Shown: positions 11,216 to 23,785 of the stretch, one piece after another | Numbering within the stretch: the first letter of the stretch is position 1 | How the letters are laid out: every line of letters starts with the position of its first letter | Source of the DNA: Coriaria nepalensis | Lineage: Eukaryota; Streptophyta; Magnoliopsida; Cucurbitales; Coriariaceae | Direction: 5' to 3' | DNA length: 64,000 bases | Assembly: GCA_027186245.1 (NCBI GenBank) | Contig: CP114481.1 | Location: forward strand, 27,869,501 to 27,933,500 | Program-made: the position numbers and the translations under genes | Notes under the pieces: model-generated | What the model was told of the DNA's origin: nothing | Databases searched by the model: none | The model's input: the letters and a program-made list of their open reading frames with translations, nothing else

Positions 11216-13540
11216 TTTTTTTAGTGTTAAAGTCATATTATTGCATCTCTTTTACTCATTAAATCATTCTAAATCACTTCAGACGAAATTCACCTTTTAA
11301 ACATGACTTTCGTGCATAATTTGCAGTTGATCTATTGAAAGTAACTATGCATTTACTTAGCCTTAAAATCATTTCATTGAGGCTCTTCTAGCAATTAAAT
11401 CATTATAAATGAATTCGGACGAATCATATTTTTGCCCTTCAAACATTATTTTCTTACATAACCTGCAATTAATCTATTGAATCCAATAATGCATTATTTT
11501 ATCCTTAAGGAGCATATCATTCAGTCTTTTGTTATCCTTAAATTATTTGAAAGCACTTCGTACCAATTCTATTTTTGCATTTAAAACACAACTTTCTTGC
11601 GTAACTTGCAATTGATCTACTGAAGGCAACTATGCATTTTTTTAGTGTTAAAGTCATATTATTGCATCTCTTTTACTCATTAAATCATTCTAAATCACTT
11701 CAGACGAAATTCACCTTTTAAACATGACTTTCGTGCATAATTTGCAGTTGATCTATTGAAAGTAACTATGCATTTACTTAGCCTTAAAATCATTTCATTG
11801 AGGCCCTTCTAGCCATTAAATCATTATAAATGAATTCGGACGAATCATATTTTTGCCCTTCAAACATTATTTTCTTACATAACCTGCAATTAATCTATTG
11901 AATCCAATAATGCATTATTTTATCCTTAAGGAGCATATCATTCAGTCTTTTGTTATCCTTAAATTATTTGAAAGCACTTCGTACCAATTCTATTTTTGCA
12001 TTTAAAACACAACTTTCTTGCGTAACTTGCAATTGATCTATTGAAGGCAACTATGCATTTTTTTAGTGTTAAAGTCATATTATTGCATCTCTTTTACTCA
12101 TTAAATCATTCTAAATCACTTCAGACGAAATTCACCTTTTAAACATGACTTTCGTGCATAATTTGCAGTTGATCTATTGAAAGTAACTATGCATTTACTT
12201 AGCCTTAAAATCATTTCATTGAGGCTCTTCTAGCCATTAAATCATTATAAATGAATTCGGACGAATCATATTTTTGCCCTTCAAACATTATTTTCTTACA
12301 TAACCTGCAATTAATCTATTGAATCCAATAATGCATTATTTTATCCTTAAGGAGCATATCATTCAGTCTTTTGTTATCCTTAAATTATTTGAAAGCACTT
12401 CGTACCAATTCTATTTTTGCATTTAAAACACAACTTTCTTGCGTAACTTGCAATTGATCTACTGAAGGCAACTATGCATTTTTTTAGTGTTAAAGTCATA
12501 TTATTGCATCTCTTTTACTCATTAAATCATTCTAAATCACTTTAGACGAAATTCACCTTTTAAACATGACTTTCGTGCATAATTTGCAGTTGATCTATTG
12601 AAAGTAACTATGCATTTACTTAGCCTTAAAATCATTTCATTGAGGCTCTTCTAGCCATTAAATCGTTATAAATGAATTCGGACGAATCATATTTTTGCCC
12701 TTCAAACATTATTTTCTTACATAACCTGCAATTAATCTATTGAATCCAATAATGCATTATTTTATCCTTAAGGAGCATATCATTCAGTCTTTTGTTATCC
12801 TTAAATTATTTGAAAGCACTTCGTACCAATTCTATTTTTGCATTTAAAACACAACTTTCTTGCGTAACTTGCAATTGATCTACTGAAGGCAACTATGCAT
12901 TTTTTTAGTGTTAAAGTCATATTATTGCATCTCTTTTACTCATTAAATCATTCTAAATCACTTCAGACGAAATTCACCTTTTAAACATGACTCTCGTGCA
13001 TAATTTGCAGTTGATCTATTGAAAGTAACTATGCATTTACTTAGCCTTAAAATCATTTCATTGAGGCTCTTCTAGCCATTAAATCATTATAAATGAATTC
13101 GGACGAATCATATTTTTGCCCTTCAAACATTATTTTCTTACATAACCTGCAATTAATCTATTGAATCCAATAATGCATTATTTTATCCTTAAGGAGCATA
13201 TCATTCAGTCTTTTGTTATCCTTAAATTATTTGAAAGCACTTCGTACCAATTCTATTTTTGCATTTAAAACACAACTTTCTTGCGTAACTTGCAATTGAT
13301 CTACTGAAGGCAACTATGCATTTTTTTAGTGTTAAAGTCATATTATTGCATCTCTTTTACTCATTAAATCATTCTAAATCACTTCAGACGAAATTCACCT
13401 TTTAAACATGACTTTCGTGCATAATTTGCAGTTGATCTATTGAAAGTAACTATGCATTTACTTAGCCTTAAAATCATTTCATTGAGGCTCTTCTAGCCAT
13501 TAAATCATTATAAATGAATTTGGACGAATCATATTTTTGC
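11216..13540. repeat. Homogenised single-unit block, about five near-identical 421-bp copies
   Basis: Units at 11368, 11789, 12210, 12631 and 13052 are nearly the same sequence. Shared unusual bases are 'tcggacgaatc', 'aaacattattttc', 'attgaatccaataatg', 'ttttatccttaagg', 'tgttatccttaaattatt', 'cttcgtaccaattc', 'acacaactttcttgcg' and 'gtgcataatttgcag'. Only one or two scattered differences per copy are seen, for example 'gaggccctt' in the second copy, 'cactttag' in the third, and 'aatcgttata' and 'gactctcgtg' in the fourth. Homology starts inside B of the previous unit (about 11.2 kb) and stops near 13.54 kb, inside A of the unit at 13473. The repeat period here is one unit, not a multi-unit block. 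No gene is present. Confidence 0.9.
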
Positions 13541-16500
13541 CCTTCAAACAATATTTTCTTACATAACCTGCAATTAATCTATTTAATACAACAATGCATT
13601 GTTTTAGCCTTAAAGAGCATATCATTCAGTCTTTTGATATCATTAAATTGTTTGAAAGCACTTCGAACTAATTTTATTATTGCATTTAAAAAACGACTTT
13701 CATGGGTAACTTGCAATTGATCTACTGAAGGCAACTATGCATTTTTTTAGTGTTAAACTCATATTATTGCATCTCTTTTACTCATTAAATCATTCTAAAT
13801 AACTTTAGACGAAATTCGCCTTTTCAACATGACTTTCATGCATAAATTGCAGTTGATCTATTGAAGGCAACTATCCATTTACTTAGCCTTAAAATCATGT
13901 CATTGAGGCTCTTCTAGTTATTAAATCATTATAAATGAATTCGAACGAATCATATTTTTGCCCTTCAAATATGATTTGCTTACATAACCCGCAATTAATC
14001 TATTGAAGACAACAATGCATTATTTTTGCCTTAAAGAGCATATCATTCAGTCTTTTGATATCATTAAATTGTTTGAAAGCACTTCGAACTAATTCTATTA
14101 TTGCATTTAAAACACGACTTTCACGCATAACTTGCAATTGGTCTACTGAAGGCAACTATGCATTTTTTTAGTGTTAAAGTCATATTATTGCATCTCTTTT
14201 ACTCATTAAATAATTCTAAATCACTTTAGACGAAATTCACCTTTTAAACCTGACTTTCATGCATAACTTGCATTTGATCTATTGAAAGTAACTATGCATT
14301 TACTTAGCCTTAAAATCATGTCGTTGAGGCTCTTCTAGTTATTAAATCATTATAAATAAATTCGAACGAATTATATTTTTGTCCTTCAAACATGATTTGC
14401 TTACATAACCTGCAATTCATCTATTGAATACAACAATGCATTATTTTATCCTTAAAGAGCATATCATTCAGTCTTTTGAGATCATTAAATTGTTTGAAAG
14501 CACTTCGAACTAATTCTATTATTGCATTTAAAACACGACTTTCTTGCGTAACTTGCAATTGATCTACTGAAGGCAACTATGCATTTTTTTAGTGTTAAAG
14601 TGATATTATTGCATCTCTTTTACTCATTAAATCATTCTAAATCACTTCAGGCGAAATTCACCTTTTAAACCTGACTTTCATGCATAACTTGCAGTTGATC
14701 TATTGAAAGTAACTATGCATTTACTTAGCCTTAAAATCATGTCGTTGAGGCTCTTCTAGTTATTAAATCATTATAAATAAATTCGAACGAATTATATTTT
14801 TGTCCTTCAAACATGATTTGCTTACATAACCTGCAATTCATCTATTGAATACAACAATGCGTTATTTTAGCCTTCAAGAGCATATCATTCAGTCTTTTGA
14901 GATCATTAAATTGTTTGAAAGCACTTCGAACTAATTCAATTATTGCATTTAAAACACAACTTTCTTGCGTAACTTGCAATTGATCTACTGAAGGCAACTA
15001 TGCATTTTTTTAGTGTTAAAGTCATATTATTGCATCTCTTTTACTCATTAAATCATTCTAAATCACTTCAGGCGAAATTCACCTTTTAAACATGACTTTC
15101 GTGCATAACTTGCAGTTGATCTATTGAAAGTAACTATGCATTTACTTAGCCTTAAAATCATTTCATTGAGGCTATTCTAGCCATTAAATCATTAAAAATG
15201 AATTCGAACGAATCATATTTTTGCCCTTCAAACATTATTTTCTTACATAACCTGCAATTAATCTATTGAATACACCAATGCATTATTTTAGCCTTAAAGA
15301 GCATATCATTCAGTTTTTTGGTATCATTAAATTGTTTGAAAGCACTTCGTACCAATTCTATTATTGCATTTAAAACACAACTTTTTTGCGTAACTTGCAA
15401 TTGATCTACTGAAGGCAACTATGCATTTTTTTAGTGTTAAACTCATATTATTGCATCTCTTTTACTCATTAAATCATTCTAAATAACTTCAGACGAAATT
15501 CGCCTTTTAAACATGACCTTCGTGCATAACTTGCAGTTGATCTATTGAAGGCAACTATACATTTACTTAGCCTTAAAATCATGTCATTGAGGCTCTTCTA
15601 GTCATTAAATCATTATATATGAATTCGGACGAATTTTTTTTTGCCCTTCAAAAATGACTTGCTTACATAACCTGCAATTAATCTATTGAATACAACAATG
15701 CATTATTTTAGACTTAAAGAGCATATCATTCAGTCTTTTGATATCATCAAATTGTTTGAAAGCACTGCGAACTAATTCTATTTTTGCATTTAAAACACGA
15801 CTTTCATGCATAACTTGCAATTGGTCTATTGAAGGCAACTATGCATTTTTTTACTGCTAAAGTCATATTATTGCATCTCTTTTACTCATTAAATCATTCT
15901 AAATCACTTCAGACGAAATTCACCTTTTAAACATGACTTTCGTGCGTAAATTGCAGTTGATCTATTGAAGGCAACTATACATTTACTTAGCCTTAAAATC
16001 ATGTCATTGAGGCTCTTCTAGTTATTAAATCATTATAAATTAATTCGAACGAATTATATTTTTGTCCTTCAAACATGGTTTGCTTCCATAACCTGCAATT
16101 AATCTATTGAATACAACAATGCATTATTTTAGCCTTAAAGAGCATATCATTCAGTCTTTTGATATCATTAAATTGTTTGAAAGCACTTCGAACTAATTCT
16201 ATTATTGCATTTAAAACACGACTTTCATGCATAACTTGCAATTGGTCTATTGAAGGCAACTATGCATTTTTTTAGTGTTAAAGTCATATTATTGCATCTC
16301 TTTTACTCATTAAATCATTCTAAATGACTTCAGACGAAATTCACCTTTTAAACATGACTTTCGTGCGTAAATTGCAGTTGATCTATTGAAGGCAACTATA
16401 CATTTACTTAGCCTTAAAATCATGTCATTGAGACTCTTCCAGTTATTAAATCATTATAAATGAATTCGAACGAATTATATTTTTGCCCTTCAAAAATGAC

Positions 16501-19500
16501 TTGCTTACATAACCTGCAATTAATCTATTGAATACAACAATGCATTATTTTAGCCTTAAAGAGCATATCATTCAGTCTTTGGATATCATTAAATTGTTTG
16601 AAAGCACCTCGAACTAATTCTATTATTGCATTTAAAACACGACTTTCATGCATAACTTGCAATTGATCTACTGAAGGCAACTATGCATTTTTTTAGTGTT
16701 AAAGTATATTATTGCATCTCTTTTACTTATTAAATCATTCTAAATCAGTTCAGACGAAATTCGCCTTTTAAACATGACTTTCGTGCATAACTTGCAGTTG
16801 ATCTATTGAAGGCAACTATCCATTTACTTAGGCTTAAAATCATGTCATTGAGGCTCTTCTTGTCATTAAATCATTATAAATAATTCGAACGAATTATATT
16901 TTTGTCCTTCAAACATGATTTGCTTACATAACCTGCAATTAATCTATTGAATACAACAATGCATTATTTTAGCCTTAAAGAGCATATCATTCAGTCTTTT
17001 GATATCATTAAATTGTTTGAAAGCACTTCGAACTGATTCTATTATTGCTTTTTGAAACACGACGTTCATGCATAACTTGCAATTGATCTACTGAAGGCAA
17101 CTATGCATTTTTTTAGTCTGAAAGTCATATTATTGCATCTCTTTTACTCATTAAATCATTCTAAATCACTTCAGACGAAATTCACCATTTAAACATGAGT
17201 TTCATGCGTAACTTGCAGTTGATCTATTGAAGGAAACTACACATTTACTTAGCCTTAAAATAATGTCATTAAGGCTCTTTTAGTCATTAAATCATTATCA
17301 ATGAATTCGAACGAATTATATTTTTGACCTTCAAACATGATTTTCTTACATAACCTGCAATTAATCTATTGAATACAACAATGCATTATTTTAGCCTTAA
17401 AGAGCATATCATTCAGTCTTTTGATATCATTAAATTGTTTCAAAGCACTTCGAACCAATTCGAGTTTTGCATTTAAAACACGACTTTCATGCATAACTTG
17501 CGATTGATCTACTGACAGAAACTATGCATTTTTTTAGTGTTAAAATCATATTATTGCATCTCTTTTACTCATTAAATCATTCAAAATCACTTCAGTGGAA
17601 ATTCACCTTTTAAACATGACTTTCGTGCATAACCTGCAGTTGATGTATTAAAAGCAACTATGCATTTACTTAGCCTTAAAATCATGTCATTAAGGCTCTT
17701 CTAGTCATTAAATCATTATCAATGAATTCGAACAAATTATATTTTTGCCCTTCAAACATTATTTTCTTACATAACTTGCAATTAGTCTATTGAAGACAAC
17801 AATGCATTATTTTGGCCTTAGAGAGCATATCATTCAGTCTTTTGATATCATTAAATTGTTTCAAAGCACTTCGAACTAATTCTATTATTGCATTTGAAAC
17901 ACGACTTTCATGCATAACTTGCAATTGATCTACTGATGGCAACTACGCATTGTTTTAGTGTTAAAGTCATATTATTGCATCTCTTTTACTCATTAAATCA
18001 GTCTAAATCCCTTCAGACGAAATTCACCTTTTAAACATGACTTTCGTGTATAACTTGCAATTGATCTATTGAAATTAACTATTCATTTACTTAGCCTTAA
18101 AATCATTTCATTGAGGCTCTTCTAGCCATTAAATCATTATAAATGAATTCGAAATAATCATATTTTCGCCCTTCAAACATGATCTTCTTACATAACCTGC
18201 AATTAATCTATTGAATACAACAGTGCATTATTTTAGCCTTAAAGAGCATATCATTTAGTCTTTTGTTATCATTAAATTGTTTGAAAGCACTTCGAACCAA
18301 TTCTATTTTTGCATTTAAAACACGACTTTCATGCATTACCTGCGATTGATCGACTGAAGAAAACTATGCATTTTTTTAGTGTTCAAATCATATTATTGCA
18401 TCTCTTTTACTCATTAAATCATTCAAAATCACTTCAGACGAAATTCACCTTTTAAACATGAGTTTCATGCATAACTTGCAGTTCATCTATTGAAGGTAAC
18501 TACACATTTACTTAGCCTTTAAATCATGTCATAAAGGCTCTTTTAGTCATTAAATCATTATCAATGAATTCGAACGAATTATATTTGTGACCTTCAGACA
18601 TGATTTTCTTACATAACTTGCAATTAATCTATTGAAGACAACAATGCATTATTTTAGCCTTAGAGAGCGTATCATTCAGTCTTTTGATATCATTAAATTG
18701 TGTGAAAGCACTTCGAACTAATTCTATTATTGCATTTAAAACATCACTTTCATGCATAACTTGCAATTGATCTACTGAAGGAAATTATGCATTTTTTTAG
18801 TGTTAAAATCATATTATTGCATCTCTTTTACTCATTAAATCATTCAAAATCACTTCAGACGAAATTCGCCTTTTAAACAAGACTTTCGTGCATAACTTGC
18901 AGTAGATCTATTGAAGGTAACTATACATTTACTTAGCCTTAAAATCATGTCATTAAGGCACTTCTAGTCATTAAATCATTATAAATGAATTCGAACGAAT
19001 CATATTTTTGCCCTTCAAATATGATTTGCTTACATAACCTGCAATTAATCTATTGAATACAACAATGCATTATTTTAGCCTTAGAGAGCATATCATTCAG
19101 TCTTTTGATATCATTCAATTGTTTGAAATCACTTCGAACTAATTCTATTATTGCCTTTAAACCACGACTTTCATGCATAACTTGCAATTGATCTACTGAA
19201 GGCAACTATGCATTTTTTAAGTATTAAAGTCATATTATTGCATCTCTTTTACTCATTAAATCATTCTAAATCACTTCAGATGAAATTCGCCTTTTAAACA
19301 TCACTTTCGTGCATAACTTGCAGTTGATCTATCAAAAGCAACTATACATTTACTTAGCCTTAAAATCATGTCATTGAGGATCTTCTAGCCATTAAACCAT
19401 TATAAATGAATTCGAACGAATTATATTTTTGTCCTTCAAACATTATTTTCTTACATAACCTGCAATTAATCTATTGAATATAACAATGCATTATTTTAGC

Positions 19501-20836
19501 CTTAAAGAGCATATCTTTCAGTCTTTTGATATCATTAAATTGTTTGAAAGCACTTCGAACTAATTCTATTATTGCATTTAAAACACGACTTTCATGCATA
19601 ACTTGCAATTGATCTGCTGAAGGCAACTATGCGTTTTTTTAGTGTTAAAGTCATATTACTGCATCTCTTTTACTCATTAAATCATTCTAAATCACTTCAG
19701 ACAAAATTCACCTTTTAAACATGACTTTCGTGCATAACTTGCAGTTGATCTATTGAAAGCAACTATGCATTTACTTAGCCTTAAAATCATTTCATTGAGG
19801 CTCTTCTAGCCATTAAATCATTATAAATGAATTCGAACGAATCATATTTTTGCCCTTCAAACATGATTTTCTTACATAACCTACAATTAATCTATTGAAT
19901 ATAACAATGCATTATTTTAGCCTTAAAGAGCATATCTTTCAGTCTTTTGATATCATTAAATCGCTTGAAAGCACTTCGAACTAATTCTATTATTGCATTT
20001 AGAACACGACTTTCATGCATAACTTGCAATTGATCTACTGAAGGCAACTATGCATTTTTTTAGTGTTAAAGTCATATTATTGCATCTCTTTTACTCATTA
20101 AATCATTCTAAATCACTTCAGACGAAATTCACCTTTTAAACATGACTTTCGTGCATAACTTGCAGTTGATCTATTGAAAGCAACTATGCATTTACTTAGC
20201 CTTAAAATCATTTCATTGAGGCTCTTCTAGCCAGTAAATCATTATAAATGAATTTGAACGAATCATATTTTTGCCCTTCAAACATGATTTTCTTACATAA
20301 CCTGCAATTATTCTATTGAATATAACAATGTATTATTTTAGCCTTAAAGAGCATATCTTTCAGTCTTTTGATATCATTAAATTGTTTGAAAGCACTTCGA
20401 ACTAATTTTATTATTGCATTTAAAACACGACTTTCGTGCATAACTTGCAATTGATATACTGAAGGCAACTATGCATTTGTTTAGTGTTAAAGTCATATTA
20501 TTGCATCTCTCTTACTGATTAAATCATTCTAAATCACTTCAGGCGAAATTCACCTTTTAAACTTGAATTTCGTGCATAACTTGCAGTTGATCTATTGAAA
20601 GCAACTATGTATTTACTTAGCCTTAAAATCATTTCATTGAGGCTCTTTTAGCCATTAAATAATTATAAATGAATTCGAACGAATTATATTTTTGCCTTTC
20701 AAACATGATTTTCTTACATAACTTGCAATTAATCTATTGAATATAACAATGCATTATTTTAGCCTTAAAGAGCATATCTTTCAGTCTTTTGATATCATTA
20801 AATTGTTTGAAAGCACTTCGAACTAATTCTATTATT
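13541..20836. repeat. Diverged 421-bp units, 13.5-20.8 kb
   Basis: Eighteen or so units with individual differences and few close neighbours. Exceptions: units at 14315 and 14736 share 'atgtcgttgagg' and 'tataaataaattcg'; units at 15578, 15998 and 16419 share 'gtgcgtaaattgcag'. Two units are 420 bp (15578: 'cgaattttttttt'; 16419: 'aaagtatatt'). The unit at 16839 loses a base in 'tataaataattcg' and gains one in 'gctttttgaaac', staying at 421 bp. Segments at 16.0 kb and 17.7-18.9 kb reappear at 39.6 kb and 58.4-59.7 kb. Nothing other than satellite is seen. Confidence 0.85.
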
Positions 20837-23785
20837 GCTTTTTGAAACACGACATTCATGCATAACTTGCAATTGATCTACTGAAGGCAACTATGCATTT
20901 TTTTAGTCTGAAAGTCATATTATTGCATCTCTTTTACTCATTAAATCATTCTAATTCACTTCAGACGAAATTCGCCTTTTAAACATGACTTTCGTGCATA
21001 ACTTGCAGTTGATCTATTGAGGACAACTATACATTTACTTAGCCTTAAAATCATGTCATTGAGGCTCTTCTAGCCATTAAACCATTATAAATGAATTCGA
21101 ACGAATTATATTTTTGTCCTTCAAACATGATTTTCTTACATAACCTGCAATTAATCTATTGAATATAACAATGCATTATTTTAGCATTAAAAAGCTTATC
21201 TTTCAGTCTTTTGATATCATTAAATTGTTTGAAAGCACTTCGAACTAATTCTATTATTGCATTTAAAACACGACTTTCATGCATAACTTGCAATTGATCT
21301 ACTGAAGCCAACTATGCATTTTTTTAGTGTTAAAGTCATATTATTGCATCTCTTTTACTCATTAAATCATTCTAAATCACTTCGGACGAAATTCACCTTC
21401 TAAACATTACTTTCGTGCATAACATGCAGTTGATCTATTGAAAGCAACTATGCATTTACTTAGCCTTAAAATCATTTCATTGAGGCTCCTCTAGCCATTA
21501 AATCATTATAAATGAATTCGAACGAATCATATTTTTGCCCTTCAAACATGATTTTCTTACATAACCTGCAATTAATCTATTGAATATAACAATGCATTAT
21601 TTTAGCCTTAAAGAGCATATCTTTCAGTCTTTTGATATCATTAAATTATTTGAAAGCACTTCGAACTAATTCTATTATTGCTTTTTAAAACACGACTTTC
21701 ATGCATAACTTGCAATTGGTCTACTGAAGGCAACTATGCATTTTTTTAGTCTTAAAGTCTTATTATTGCATCTCATTTACTCATTAAATCATTCTAAATC
21801 ACATCAGACGAAATTCGCCTTTTAAACATGACTTTCGTGCATAACTTGCAGTTTATCTGTTGAAGGCAAATATACATTTACTTAGCCTTAAAATTATGTC
21901 ATTGAGGCTCTTCTAGCCATTAAACCATTATAAATGAATTCGAACAAATTATATTCTTGTCCTTCAAACATGATTTTCTTACATAACCTGTAATTAATCT
22001 ATTGAATATAACAATGCATTATTTTAGCCTTAAAGAGCATATCTTTCAGTCTTTTGATATCATTAAATTGTTTGAAAGCACTTCGAACTAATTCTATTAT
22101 TGCATTTAAAACACGACTTTCATGCATAACTTGCAATTGATCTACTGAAGGCAACTATGCATTTTTTTAGTGTTAAAGTCATATTATTGCATCTCTTTTA
22201 CTCATTAAATCATTCTAAATCACTTCAGACGAAATTCGCCTTTTAAACATCACTTTCGTGCATAACTTGCAGTTGATCTATTAAAAGCAACTATACATTT
22301 ACTTAGCCTTAAAATCATGTCATTGAGGCTCTTCTAGCCATTAAACCATTATAAATGAATTCGAACGAATTATATTTTTGTCCTTCAAACATTATTTTCT
22401 TACATAACCTGCAATTAATCTTTTGAATATAACAATGCATTATTTTAGCCTTAAAGAGCATATCTTTCAGTCTTTTGATATCATTAAATTGTTTGAAAGC
22501 ACTTCGAACTAATTCTATAATTGCATTTAAAACACGACTTTCATGCATAACTTGCAATTGATCTACTGAAGGCAACTATGCATTTTTTTAGTGTTAAAGT
22601 CATATTATTGCATCTCTTTTACTCATTAAATCATTCTAAATCACATCAGACGAAATTCGCCTTTTCAACATGCCTTTCGTGCATAACTTGCAGTTGATCT
22701 ATTGAAGGCAACTATACATTTACTTAGCCTTAAAATCATGTCATTGAGGCTCTTCTAGCCATTAAATCATTATAAATGAATTTAAACGAATCATATTTTT
22801 TCCCTTCAAACATGATTGGCTTACATAACCTGCAATTAATCTATTGAATACAAAAATCCATTATTTTAGCCTTAAAGAGCATATCAATCAGTCTTTTCAG
22901 ATCATTAAATTGTTTGAAAGCACTTCGAACTAATTCTATTTTTACGTTTAAAACACTACTTTCTTGCATAACTTGCAATTGATCTACTGAAGGTAACTGT
23001 GCATTTTTTTAGTGTTAAAGTCATATTATTGCATCTCGTTTACTCATTAAATCATTCTAAATCACTTGAGACGAAATTCGCCTTTTAAACATCACTTTCG
23101 TGCATAAGTTGCAGTTGATCTATTGAAGACAACTATACATTTACTTAGACTTAAAATCATGTCACTGAGGCTCTTTTAGTCATTAAATCATTATAAGAGA
23201 ATTCGATCGAATTATATTTTTTCCCTTCAAACATGATTTTCTTACATAACTTGCAATTAATCCATCGAAGACAACAATGCATTATTTTAGGCTTAAAGAG
23301 CATATCATTCAGTCTTTTGATATCATTAAATTGTTTGAAAGCACTTCGAACTAATTCTATTATTGCATTTAAAACACGACTTTCATGCATAACTTGCAAT
23401 TGATCTACTGTAGGCAACTATGCATTTTTTTAGTGTTAAAGTCATATTATTGCATCTCTTTTACTCATTAAATCATTCTAAATCACTTCAGACGAAATTC
23501 GCCTTTTAAACATGACTTTCGTGCATAACTTGCAGTTGATCTATTGAAGGCAACTATACATTTACTTAGCCTTAAAATCATGTCATTGAGGCACTTCTAG
23601 CCATTAAACCATTATAAATGAATTCGAACGAATTATATTTTTGCCCTTCAAACATGATTTTCTTACATAACCTGTAATTAATCTATTGAATATAACAATG
23701 CATTATTTTAGCCTTAAAGAGCATATCTTTCAGTCTTTCGATATCATTAAATTGTTTGAAAGCACTTCGAACTAATTCTATTATT
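20837..23785. repeat. 7-unit higher-order block, copy 1 (2949 bp)
   Basis: From the 'gctttttgaaac' variant at 20837 the sequence matches the block starting at 23786, at a constant offset of 2949 bp (7 x 421 + 2). The two extra bases come from 'gctttttgaaac' and 'gctttttaaaac', each one base longer than 'gcatttaaaac'. Ordered diagnostic units are: 21050; 21471 ('ggctcctctag'); 21893 ('aaattatgtc', 'attcttgtcc'); 22314 ('aatcttttgaat'); 22735 ('aatttaaacg', 'aaaaatcca'); 23156 ('atgtcactgagg', 'gaattcgatcg'). The order is kept in copy 2 with very few differences. Confidence 0.9.

Noticed and set aside
13514..13720. Plus-strand open frame of 68 codons starting ATG
   Set aside because: It runs through satellite subunit A into B. 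Ordinary units close the same frame with TGA in 'tattga'; here 'tatttaatac' removes it. No domain, no start context and no conservation as a frame.
15578..15998. Unit-length drift after 15.6 kb as a sign of a different repeat family
   Set aside because: The drift is explained by single-base changes in T runs and by 'gctttttaaaac' in place of 'gcatttaaaac'. Sequence similarity to the earlier units is continuous.
22315..22575. Minus-strand frame of 86 codons (also 23157-23417, 25264-25524, 26142-26366, 44901-45161)
   Set aside because: Each begins at TTG within tandem satellite and is open only where a TAG present in most units is changed. Copies are explained by block duplication of the satellite, so their similarity is not evidence of a protein family. 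The paired cysteines in the translation arise from 'tgcaagttatgc' of the repeat.
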